Source: Spirochaetota bacterium
Lineage (GTDB): Bacteria; Spirochaetota; UBA4802; UBA5550
Assembly (NCBI GenBank): GCA_016928865.1
Contig: JAFGJX010000070.1
Location: 38,541-102,540, forward strand
Reading direction: 5' to 3'
Length of the DNA stretch: 64,000 nt
The first letter of the stretch is position 1. Each line of letters starts with the position of its first letter. Under the pieces are notes generated by a model that saw only the letters and a program-made list of their open reading frames with translations, had not been told where the DNA came from and did no database searches. Position numbers and translations under genes: made by a program. Below, one piece after another: positions 9,217-17,044 of this stretch.

Positions 9217-10872
9217 ATGAAATTTACGCTTGTAACAACCATAATAGGAGGCATCGGTCTGTTCATCCTAGGGATGATACTTATGACCGAGGGCCTCAAA
9301 TCCCTTGCCGGAGACAGGCTCCGACGCATCCTCAGCCGCTTTACCGGCGGAACATTCTCATCTATTCTTTCAGGCGCTGGCATCACGGCCATCGTCCAGT
9401 CGTCGCATGCCACCATTCTTACAACAATTGGATTTGTAAGCGCCGGTCTGATCACGTTCCAGCAGTCGCTCGGCATAATACTCGGCGCGCATCTCGGGAC
9501 CACCAGCACCGGCTGGCTGGTGTCATTGCTCGGAATGAAGCTGAAAATCGGCGCATTTGCCCTGCCGATCGCAGGCCTGGGAGCGTTCCTGCGCCTGCTC
9601 GGCAGGGACCGGCTGGCAAGTGCCGGGATCGTTATCGCCGGGTTTGGCCTGATCTTTTTCGGCATTGACATCATGCAACTGGCCATGAAGGACCTTTCGG
9701 GTCTAATCGTACTCAAGCAGTTTGTCGGAACCGGGATTCTCAACCGTCTTCTCCTGATCGGGCTTGGTGTCGCGATGACCATCATCACCCAGTCTTCGAG
9801 CGCTGCGGTAGCCATAACCATGACCGCGCTGAACACAGGGAACATTGATCTGTGCCAGGCCTCGGCCCTTGTTATTGGACAGAACATCGGCACAACGCTC
9901 ACAGCCGGGATCGCGGCAGTTGGAGCGACATCAGCGGCCCGGCGTACCGCAGCGGCTCATATTCTTTTTAATCTCATAACTGGCACGGTCGCGTTCATAA
10001 TTTTGCCCTACTTCATCTCCTTTGTGGGATTGATCACCCATATTTTTGGCGTTTCTGATGATACCATCACTCTCGCAGGCTTCCACAGTGCGTTCAATAT
10101 TCTCGGGATAATAATCCTTGTCCCTTTTCTTGATCCGCTTTCAAAATTCCTTACCCGGATCATTCCAGAGCGAGGCCTCTATCTCATCAGGCACCTCGAC
10201 AGCTCGCTTATTAACATCCCGTCCGTTGCGCTGGAAACGATCCGTCGCACCATCATTGATATAACCATAGCCTCTATCGATATTGTTCGCGAGATGATAA
10301 CGTCTCAGTACCTGTCAATTTCAATGAAGACGAGGCTCGATGAAGCGGGTCAGGCGCTGAACGAGACGCGGCGCTTTCTTGGAAAGATACGAACTGTCAA
10401 GGGGGCATCGCAAAACTTCACAGAGCGCTTCATTTCGATCATGCATGCCGTTGACCATGTGGACCAGCTTATCATAGCGTGCTGGGAATTCAGGAAGCTG
10501 ATAACCATGCGCAATTACACCGGGTTGAACCATCTTGCGCTCATGCTCGCTGAAAACGTCGAGCCGGTGCTGATCCGGCTGGAAAGCCTCAAGAAGATGG
10601 AATCGCTCACGGCGATGGAAAGCACATCGCAGTACATGAAGGAATTAAGGGATCGCTACCGGGAAGAAATACTCAAGAACACCGCGATCGGGACCATCGA
10701 CGCAGACACGGCGATGCGCCAGATCGAGGCGATTCGCTGGCTTGACAGAGTAACCTACCGCATATTCCGGGCATTTTATTATCTTGGCTATCATGCGGAA
10801 AACAACGGCGGCGATGGTCATGATGGTACTATTGATTCCAAGCATGACGGCGAAGTGGCGCATGTTACATGA
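9217..10872 (+). CDS. Na+/phosphate cotransporter family protein (NptA/YjbB-like) with PhoU-like tail
   Basis: 551 residues from the ATG at 9217 (an in-frame TTG lies 13 codons upstream). The N-terminal about 330 residues form 8-9 hydrophobic segments with the two inverted QSS signatures of the family, VQSSHAT and TQSSSAA, and the repeated GxxIGTT elements. The remaining about 200 residues are helical and hydrophilic, matching the PhoU-like helical domain of bacterial YjbB. Probable role: sodium-coupled phosphate movement across the inner membrane, with the tail as cytoplasmic regulator. It appears monocistronic. Confidence 0.88.
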   Translation: MKFTLVTTIIGGIGLFILGMILMTEGLKSLAGDRLRRILSRFTGGTFSSILSGAGITAIVQSSHATILTTIGFVSAGLITFQQSLGIILGAHLGTTSTGWLVSLLGMKLKIGAFALPIAGLGAFLRLLGRDRLASAGIVIAGFGLIFFGIDIMQLAMKDLSGLIVLKQFVGTGILNRLLLIGLGVAMTIITQSSSAAVAITMTALNTGNIDLCQASALVIGQNIGTTLTAGIAAVGATSAARRTAAAHILFNLITGTVAFIILPYFISFVGLITHIFGVSDDTITLAGFHSAFNILGIIILVPFLDPLSKFLTRIIPERGLYLIRHLDSSLINIPSVALETIRRTIIDITIASIDIVREMITSQYLSISMKTRLDEAGQALNETRRFLGKIRTVKGASQNFTERFISIMHAVDHVDQLIIACWEFRKLITMRNYTGLNHLALMLAENVEPVLIRLESLKKMESLTAMESTSQYMKELRDRYREEILKNTAIGTIDADTAMRQIEAIRWLDRVTYRIFRAFYYLGYHAENNGGDGHDGTIDSKHDGEVAHVT

Positions 10873-10958
10873 ATTTATCGGGATTGAGTGAGACAATCGC
10901 GGCAAACCTTCATTCACGCCTCTCATGACCGCTTGAATAAATTTCTACGGAGAAACAG

Positions 10959-11774
10959 ATGAACCAGGACCAGATAAAGGATCTGCTGCTAAAAATTGAG
11001 CCAGAGGCCGAAGATTTTACCGTCATCCTTTCGGGTAAAACGAGTAAAAAGGTGGATGGGTTATACTATCCTGACCGGAGGGAAATAATCATACACAACA
11101 AGAATTTCAATGATGACAATCAGCTTATATATACGGCCATCCACGAGTTCGCACACCATATACACCATACCCGGTCAAGCATACCTGTCTCCAGCAGGGC
11201 TCATACGATAGCTTTCTGGGACATCTTTCACAAGCTATTGTTTCAGGCGGAAAAGAAAGGGCTTTACGCCAACATCTTCAAAACTGACCGTCGATTCATT
11301 GACCTTACCGCAAAGATCAGGAACAATTATCTTACTGCAAACGGACAGCTCATGAAAGAGCTCGGCACACTCCTGGGAGAAGCGGCGTCACTCTGTAATG
11401 AGCTTAATGTCAGCTTCGATGATTATGTGGACCGGGAGCTTCTTCTGCATCGCGGCGCTGCAAAAATGCTGGTAAAGATACGATCGATGGATATCGATCC
11501 CCGTATCGGTTATGAGAACATGAAGACCGTAGCCGGGATACGCGATGAAGCGGCGCGTGCGCTCGCTGCAGATGCGTTTGCCGAAGGAAAGAGCCCCGAC
11601 ATGGTGCGTGCCGAGTTCACGGCTCGCAAGAAGCCCGGAGGAACTCTTGCCATTCTCATGGAGGAGAGGGATAAAATTGAGCGGTCTATAGACACCCTTA
11701 CCAGAAAGCTCGCCAAAATTGAACGACGCATCAATGATTTAAAATACGAAGAGCCGTCTCGGGCAGGCAAGTGA
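10959..11774 (+). CDS. Putative zinc-dependent protein with HExxH motif and C-terminal coiled coil
   Basis: 271 residues; ATG preceded by CGGAG. I do not recognise the family. An HEFAH motif at residues 62-66 sits in a helix (TAIHEFAHHIHH), as in zincin metallopeptidases; the third ligand is not obvious. Residues about 225-265 are rich in Glu, Arg and Lys with heptad spacing (MEERDKIERSIDTLTRKLAKIERRI, quoted only as composition), likely a coiled coil. There is no signal peptide or membrane segment, so a cytoplasmic protease or zinc protein is inferred. The downstream recO is convergent. Confidence 0.6.
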   Translation: MNQDQIKDLLLKIEPEAEDFTVILSGKTSKKVDGLYYPDRREIIIHNKNFNDDNQLIYTAIHEFAHHIHHTRSSIPVSSRAHTIAFWDIFHKLLFQAEKKGLYANIFKTDRRFIDLTAKIRNNYLTANGQLMKELGTLLGEAASLCNELNVSFDDYVDRELLLHRGAAKMLVKIRSMDIDPRIGYENMKTVAGIRDEAARALAADAFAEGKSPDMVRAEFTARKKPGGTLAILMEERDKIERSIDTLTRKLAKIERRINDLKYEEPSRAGK

Positions 11775-11791
11775 CGTACCGAACCATCATC

Positions 11792-12559
11792 TCATCGATA
11801 CCGTGCGGACAGTATAAAGGATTTCGACTTCAGTTCCCAGTGGAAATAATTCTCCATGAATAGAGAATACGTAAATATAAGATTCAGCACGTCCTCCTCC
11901 TGATAGCGGCCAAGATCGATCATGCTGAACTTTTTTACATTGCATTCATTGACATAGACGATCATGTCCCGTGAGAGGAGGGCGCTACCCTGCACTGGCC
12001 CGCCACGATCATCAGCCAGGCATATTCCGCATACCGGCCTCAGATCGATGAGATCGAGGGTGAACTGGGATGAGATTTTCTTCCCGCAGATTTTGCAAGT
12101 GGCGAGATCGGGAAGGATTCCATGTCCTTTCAGAAGGCGCAGCGTGAAAAACGCCGTGAGGTGTGCCGGATAATTCGTTTTCGAGAGGACCTCTATCGCG
12201 GCGATAAGAAGCCTGAAAAGCGACTCGTCCCGCGCCTCATAACCGGTGGTCTTTTCTACGCATTCGAGTATAAAATACAGATGGAAGATCTTTTTAAGGT
12301 CGGCGCTGAATGAAGAATAATATTTTTCTATGCTGACATCGTTGACGATAAAGGATCCCCGGTCCTCCCGGTGATAATAGACGATGTTGGCCACGGTGCC
12401 AGGTTCAGTCGCGGAAAGCGAACGCTTTCTGCTCTTGCGGAGCCCCTTGAAGACAAATTTGCGCTTTCCGGAATCTATGGTGTAATAATTACAGATTATA
12501 TCAGCTTCGCCTGAAACATGCGAGGAAAGGGCTATGCCGGTCGTTTTGAGAATTTCCAT
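11792..12559 (-). CDS. recO: DNA repair protein RecO
   Basis: 255 residues, the usual length. It has an N-terminal OB-fold (TTGIALSSHVSGEADIICNYYT) typical of RecO and a central zinc-binding pair, CKICGKK and CGICLAD, around residues 157-183. RecO acts with RecR to load RecA onto SSB-coated gaps. The start lies 6 bases past the stop of the CBS-domain gene upstream on the same strand, so the two are in one operon, an arrangement (CorC-like then recO) frequent in bacteria. Confidence 0.92.
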   Translation of the reverse strand: MEILKTTGIALSSHVSGEADIICNYYTIDSGKRKFVFKGLRKSRKRSLSATEPGTVANIVYYHREDRGSFIVNDVSIEKYYSSFSADLKKIFHLYFILECVEKTTGYEARDESLFRLLIAAIEVLSKTNYPAHLTAFFTLRLLKGHGILPDLATCKICGKKISSQFTLDLIDLRPVCGICLADDRGGPVQGSALLSRDMIVYVNECNVKKFSMIDLGRYQEEDVLNLIFTYSLFMENYFHWELKSKSFILSARYR

Positions 12560-12565
12560 GCCGCG

Positions 12566-13402
12566 CTATTTGTGGTTTGACAGTGTCACGGTAATACGAT
12601 TGATAATGGTGCCGCTGATGTCCTTAATCGCGAATTGAATGCGGCCCTCTTTGATCGTCTCTCCCTTCTTCGGGATCTTCCCGAACAGGTCAAGCACATA
12701 TCCTCCGATGGTGTCAAATTCATCCTGAGAAAGGTCGAGGCCAAGGGTTTCATTGAAGTCGGCGATAGTCATGCGGGAATCTACTTCGTAGGTATTCTTT
12801 GACAGCTTCTCAATTTCGGGAAGTTCGACGGTGTCATACTCATCGCGTATATCGCCGACGATTTCCTCGAGGATATCCTCGAGCGTAACGAGCCCGCTGA
12901 TGCCGCCATATTCATCGACCACAACGGCAAGGTGCAGGTTGCGCTTCTTGAATTCCAGAAGAAGTTCATCCAGCGTCATTGTTTCCGGCACGAAGTATGT
13001 CTCGTGCAATATTTTTTTAAGTTGAAATTTCCTTCTTGATGGATCAATCAGGAGCTTGAGCAAATCCTTTACGTAAAGAATCCCGACAATGTTGTCAATA
13101 GTGTCTTTGTAAACGGGAACCCGCGAATGGCCCGCTTTGCACATGGTCTTGACAAGGGGCTTTAATTCAGTCTCCGAATCAACGGCAAAGACGTCCACCC
13201 GGGGAATCATAATGTCACGCGCATTGAGTTCGGGAAGTTTTATAATCCCGCGAATCATATCCTTGCGGATGACGTCCAGCTTCTCGTAATCGCATGATTC
13301 GAGCGGGTCTTTTCTTTTTCTGGTAAACTTTTTTTTCAAGCTGTTAAATAGTGTAGTTTTTTTTTCTGGTCGATCGCCTGAAGCGGAATTATCTGATATC
13401 AT
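12566..13402 (-). CDS. CorC/HlyC-like protein: CBS-domain pair plus CorC_HlyC domain
   Basis: 278 residues from the ATG at 13402; the frame is open 18 codons further to 13456. After a basic N terminus come two CBS modules (residues about 55-190) carrying MIPRVDVFAVD and VDEYGGISGLVTLEDILEEIVGDI, the hallmark of the CorC/TlyC family. The last about 80 residues match the transporter-associated CorC_HlyC domain (DFNETLGLDLSQDEFDTIGGYVLDLFGKIPKKGE). Members are linked to Mg/Co efflux or membrane-associated regulation. An AGGAAGG lies 16 bases before the chosen ATG, further than usual, so the start is uncertain. Confidence 0.88.
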   Translation of the reverse strand: MISDNSASGDRPEKKTTLFNSLKKKFTRKRKDPLESCDYEKLDVIRKDMIRGIIKLPELNARDIMIPRVDVFAVDSETELKPLVKTMCKAGHSRVPVYKDTIDNIVGILYVKDLLKLLIDPSRRKFQLKKILHETYFVPETMTLDELLLEFKKRNLHLAVVVDEYGGISGLVTLEDILEEIVGDIRDEYDTVELPEIEKLSKNTYEVDSRMTIADFNETLGLDLSQDEFDTIGGYVLDLFGKIPKKGETIKEGRIQFAIKDISGTIINRITVTLSNHK

Positions 13403-13694
13403 TCTGATGTGGATATTACCTTCCTGTACATTGCTGATATTAAACAGTATCATCACCCGTAATTTGTCAACAGTATTTTTTATGCGGGTAATCGCCGTCC
13501 AATGAGCATTCGTTGCGTATAATAAAATTTATGATAGTACACGGAAAGCCCGGATGGGCCTATTAATCTTCGTTTTTTATAAACATTAACAATTTGTCTG
13601 TAAAAAAAGGAAAAAATGTAGTTTACAGCTAATATCCTATCTGTGATTTGATTTTATCATATGGATACTAAAGCCGCTAGCAAGGATAGAGTGA

Positions 13695-14498
13695 ATGAAG
13701 CAATTTTTTGAAAACGAGCCGGTTATTTTTTCAACTGGAGGGGGGACACCGGGCCGTTTACAGGACACAATCCAGAACATGAACCAAGCCATCTCGCTTG
13801 GCGCAGACGTGCTCCGTTCGAACGTGGCAATGACGGCTGATAAAAAAATCATCCTGTATTCAGATGACGTTTTCAAAAACCAGCAGATGTTAAAATCCGG
13901 ATTCGTTTCTCTGTCCTTAACCGCTCTGAGGGGAATGCATAAGCAATTCATGAGTGAAAACGCCGATGATGATGAATGTGAAGATGCTGACGGAATATTC
14001 CCCGAGCTTGCGGATGTTCTCTCCGCCTATCCTGGTCAAAGGTTCAACCTGAATTTCCCCGATCCGTCGGCTGAAACGGTTGAAACTGCCGCTGTAATTA
14101 TCTCAGAACTCAATGCGGATCAGCTGATACTGGCATCATCGATGCATGGCAGGTTGATAAAAAAGATTCGGAGTCTGCTGCCGGAAACACCAACGACATT
14201 TTCGTTCCCGGGAATCGTTGGCTTCTACGCCCTGTATCGTTCAGGATTTTTGTATTTCTTCAAAAAGTTCGCTGCCGATGCCCTTGTCATACATGAGATG
14301 ATTGGCGCATCGTTCATTGGAAGCCAGGGTTTGATTGGCGAAGCAAAAAAACGTGGAATGCGTGTATATATGCTCAATGTGAACGCAGAGGATCAGACAC
14401 GACGCTTTCAGGATGCAGGTGCGGACGGCTATGTTACCGGCTCTATAGAAATGGTTTTACAGGCGCTGGGCCAATCCCGTTTCGAAAGCCGGGGCTGA
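13695..14498 (+). CDS. GDPD-like TIM-barrel protein lacking the catalytic residues (probable pseudoenzyme)
   Basis: 267 residues. The overall pattern follows glycerophosphodiester phosphodiesterases: a barrel start, GADVLRSNVAMTADKKIILYSDD where active enzymes have GADxIExDVxxTxDxxxVxxHD, a middle SLSLTALRG, and the closing MRVYMLNVNAEDQTRRFQDAGADGYVTG. Catalytic positions are changed: HRG is TGG (residues 14-16), the metal-binding E-x-D is R41-S42-N43, and the His of HD is S56. It is therefore unlikely to hydrolyse phosphodiesters by the known mechanism. No signal peptide. The B12-binding radical-SAM gene follows 42 bases downstream and could be co-transcribed. Confidence 0.7.
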   Translation: MKQFFENEPVIFSTGGGTPGRLQDTIQNMNQAISLGADVLRSNVAMTADKKIILYSDDVFKNQQMLKSGFVSLSLTALRGMHKQFMSENADDDECEDADGIFPELADVLSAYPGQRFNLNFPDPSAETVETAAVIISELNADQLILASSMHGRLIKKIRSLLPETPTTFSFPGIVGFYALYRSGFLYFFKKFAADALVIHEMIGASFIGSQGLIGEAKKRGMRVYMLNVNAEDQTRRFQDAGADGYVTGSIEMVLQALGQSRFESRG

Positions 14499-14540
14499 TT
14501 CAATCGTTATTTCATTCTTCAATCAAGGAGAATATCTTCA

Positions 14541-16133
14541 ATGCAAAAAATCCTTTTAATAAATCCTCCTTACCCGATGGAGGAATCACCTTCTCCTCCA
14601 TTCGGACTCATGTCTCTTGCGGCATATCTTATTGAAAATAATTTTGATGTGATCATTGAAGATTATATTGTAAATCCGTATTCGCCTCAGAGGATAAAAA
14701 AGGTAATAAAGGATTTTAAACCTGGCATAATAGGCGCGACAGGCGTCACCATGAACATCAACAGGGCGCTTGAGATCCTTGGAGAATGCAGGCGTGAATC
14801 CCCGGAATCGGCTATTGTCATGGGAGGACCGCATGTTACCTTCGATGCCCAGAACATCCTTGCGGAGAATGAGTTCGTTGACTTTGTCGTGCGGGGCGAG
14901 GGTGAAATAACATCGGTGGAGTTGTTCTCGAACCTTGGCGAGCCCGGGGTCTATCGCGGAATCGACGGAATATCGTACCGTGAGAATGGATCGGTAACTC
15001 ATAATCCGATGAGAGACTTTATCCCCGATATCAATATCCTTCCGTATCCCGCCCGCCATCTCGTGCAGCTGAGCAAATACCGCGCTCTCAATTTTCCGCT
15101 GAATATGGTAACCTCGCGCGGATGTCCATTCGAGTGCATCTTTTGCGTCGGTTCGAAGATGGTGGGACGGCGCGTAAGATATTTTGATGTGAGGCGCGTC
15201 GTGGACGAATTCGAAATGCTGTCAACAATCGGCACCCGGCAGATTAACATCGTGGACGATCTTTTCACCTCTCATAAAAAACGCTGCACCGCTATCTGCG
15301 AGGAGATAATCGGGCGCGGATTGAAGCAGGACTGGACCGCGTTTGCCCGTGTTGACACGGTGTCTACCGATCTGCTTGAAATTATGAAATCCGCCGGCTG
15401 CACAACGCTCTGCTTTGGAATAGAAAGCGGCAACCAGGAGATTCTGGACCGTGTAAAGAAAAAGATCACCCTGGACAAAATCGAGAATGCAATTGAAATG
15501 TGCAAACGAGCCGGTATCATGCCCATGGCGTCCTACATAATGGGGCTTCCCGGAGAAACGCCTGAAACCGTTCAACAAACAATGGATTTTGCGAAGAAGC
15601 TCTGCAGCAGTTACGGATATCACATTCTTGCTCCCTTCCCGGGTACGGAAGTGAGGGAAAAGTCTGATGAATACGGAATGCGCATACTGACAAACAACTG
15701 GGACAAATACGACGCCAATCAGTCGGTCTGTGAATCAATATTCCTGGCGCACGAAGAAGTCGATCGTATCGTAAATGATTTCAACGGGGGAATTAACCGA
15801 ATGATCATGGGCGAGCTCAAAAAATACGAACGCGGGGAGAGCCTTTCGCCCGGAAGTCTCTCCATGGTTAAAAATATCATTTCATTCGATTTCAACATGA
15901 AATTGATAAACGATGAGCTCGTTGAGCGCTATGAGCAACATGAAGGGGAGGGAAAATTTTTCGAAACTTTCGTTGAATTTGTCGCTTCAAATCTTGGCAT
16001 AGAAAAGGAAGCGGTAACAACCGAAGTGAGGCGGCTCATCGAAATGGGATGTCTCACCAGCGGTGAAGGAAGCCGCGGGCGGCTTTCATGGTCTTCCATC
16101 CAGGGCCCCATACCGGAACAAAAGCCGGCATGA
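14541..16133 (+). CDS. B12-binding-domain radical SAM protein
   Basis: 530 residues, ATG preceded by AAGGAG. Residues 1-140 form a Rossmann-like cobalamin-binding domain (ILLINPPYP, PFGLMSLAAYL, VMGGPHVTF, VRGEGE) without the DxHxxG of base-off enzymes. The radical-SAM motif GCPFECIFC follows at about residue 195, then the HemN/Elp3-like barrel (CFGIESGNQEILDRVKK, YIMGLPGETPETVQQTM). This is the P-methyltransferase/BchE-like class, which modifies lipids or cofactors such as carotenoids, hopanoids and polyprenyls; the substrate cannot be read from sequence. Its stop codon abuts the stop of the convergent gene. Confidence 0.82.
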   Translation: MQKILLINPPYPMEESPSPPFGLMSLAAYLIENNFDVIIEDYIVNPYSPQRIKKVIKDFKPGIIGATGVTMNINRALEILGECRRESPESAIVMGGPHVTFDAQNILAENEFVDFVVRGEGEITSVELFSNLGEPGVYRGIDGISYRENGSVTHNPMRDFIPDINILPYPARHLVQLSKYRALNFPLNMVTSRGCPFECIFCVGSKMVGRRVRYFDVRRVVDEFEMLSTIGTRQINIVDDLFTSHKKRCTAICEEIIGRGLKQDWTAFARVDTVSTDLLEIMKSAGCTTLCFGIESGNQEILDRVKKKITLDKIENAIEMCKRAGIMPMASYIMGLPGETPETVQQTMDFAKKLCSSYGYHILAPFPGTEVREKSDEYGMRILTNNWDKYDANQSVCESIFLAHEEVDRIVNDFNGGINRMIMGELKKYERGESLSPGSLSMVKNIISFDFNMKLINDELVERYEQHEGEGKFFETFVEFVASNLGIEKEAVTTEVRRLIEMGCLTSGEGSRGRLSWSSIQGPIPEQKPA

Positions 16134-17042
16134 TCATATTCGCACCCCCAGCATCGCATAATAACGCAGGCTTTGAAAAAACTGATCGCGATAAAATATG
16201 ATGTAATAATCAACCCCGATGTCAAGGCTGAGCGCGAATAGAAAATTCAACTCTATCGCGACACCGGCCCTGGCGTATGGATCGAGCGTCAGTATTTGAC
16301 CATCTATCGGCAACTTGAATTTCAGCTTCGTATATTCCTGCTTTGAATATGATACACCGCCACCAAATCTGAAATAGAAATTCAGGGGGATATTCAATTG
16401 TGTCTTGATAAACAGCGCCGGTCCTGCGAGGATATTTGTGAGTTTTGACCTGAAGTCAATCGAGTTGTTGCCGGCATAATTGCAATAACTGCCTTCAAGC
16501 TCTATGCCCATGAAACGAAGAAAATTTTTCGGGGAGATGTACCTGGAGTTGCCGAAATGAAACCCTATTGAACCCATATAATTGAGGTGCGTCAGATCAA
16601 ACGACGTGTTTTTGTACTGGGTGCTCCATGGCGGCAGCAGCATGTTGTATGATGCGCCCGCTCTTATCTTCAACCCGACCCCGGCCGCATAATCATTCGT
16701 GAAAAACCTGGATTTGACGGATTTGCGTATCTCGAAAACGTCCCACTCGGTCCAGAAGCTTATTTTTTGAAACTTGTTGATAGCGCCGATGCGTATCCTG
16801 TATTTTCCCGGGGGCAGAAGAAAATCGATAAAGCTGGTTTCAACCGTCCTGTCAACGAGCAGGGTATCAGCTTCATCCTTTATCTGCACGTTGAATTTGA
16901 CAATCCCTTCAATTGTCGCCCATTTGATGCGCAACGATTTTTCTTTTTTATCATTCTCCTGCGCATGGGCAATAGTACCCGACCATGAGAACAATGCAAA
17001 GATAATAACTGCCGCATTAATTGTGCTACATATCTTCATCAT
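16134..17042 (-). CDS. Outer-membrane beta-barrel protein with N-terminal Fn3-like segment
   Basis: 302 residues with a signal peptide (hydrophobic 9-24, cleavage near AHA-QEN). Residues 35-110 resemble one fibronectin-like strand set (IKWATIEGIVKFNVQIKDEAD ... LPPGKYRIRIGAINKF), similar to repeats in the upstream gene. From about residue 118 there are alternating aromatic/hydrophobic strands and a C-terminal MLGVRI ending like barrel proteins. I do not recognise a named family. It is the last gene of a minus-strand unit: adenylate cyclase, FecR/Fn3-like protein, this barrel; only two bases separate it from the upstream stop. Confidence 0.65.
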   Translation of the reverse strand: MMKICSTINAAVIIFALFSWSGTIAHAQENDKKEKSLRIKWATIEGIVKFNVQIKDEADTLLVDRTVETSFIDFLLPPGKYRIRIGAINKFQKISFWTEWDVFEIRKSVKSRFFTNDYAAGVGLKIRAGASYNMLLPPWSTQYKNTSFDLTHLNYMGSIGFHFGNSRYISPKNFLRFMGIELEGSYCNYAGNNSIDFRSKLTNILAGPALFIKTQLNIPLNFYFRFGGGVSYSKQEYTKLKFKLPIDGQILTLDPYARAGVAIELNFLFALSLDIGVDYYIIFYRDQFFQSLRYYAMLGVRI

Positions 17043-17044
17043 GG

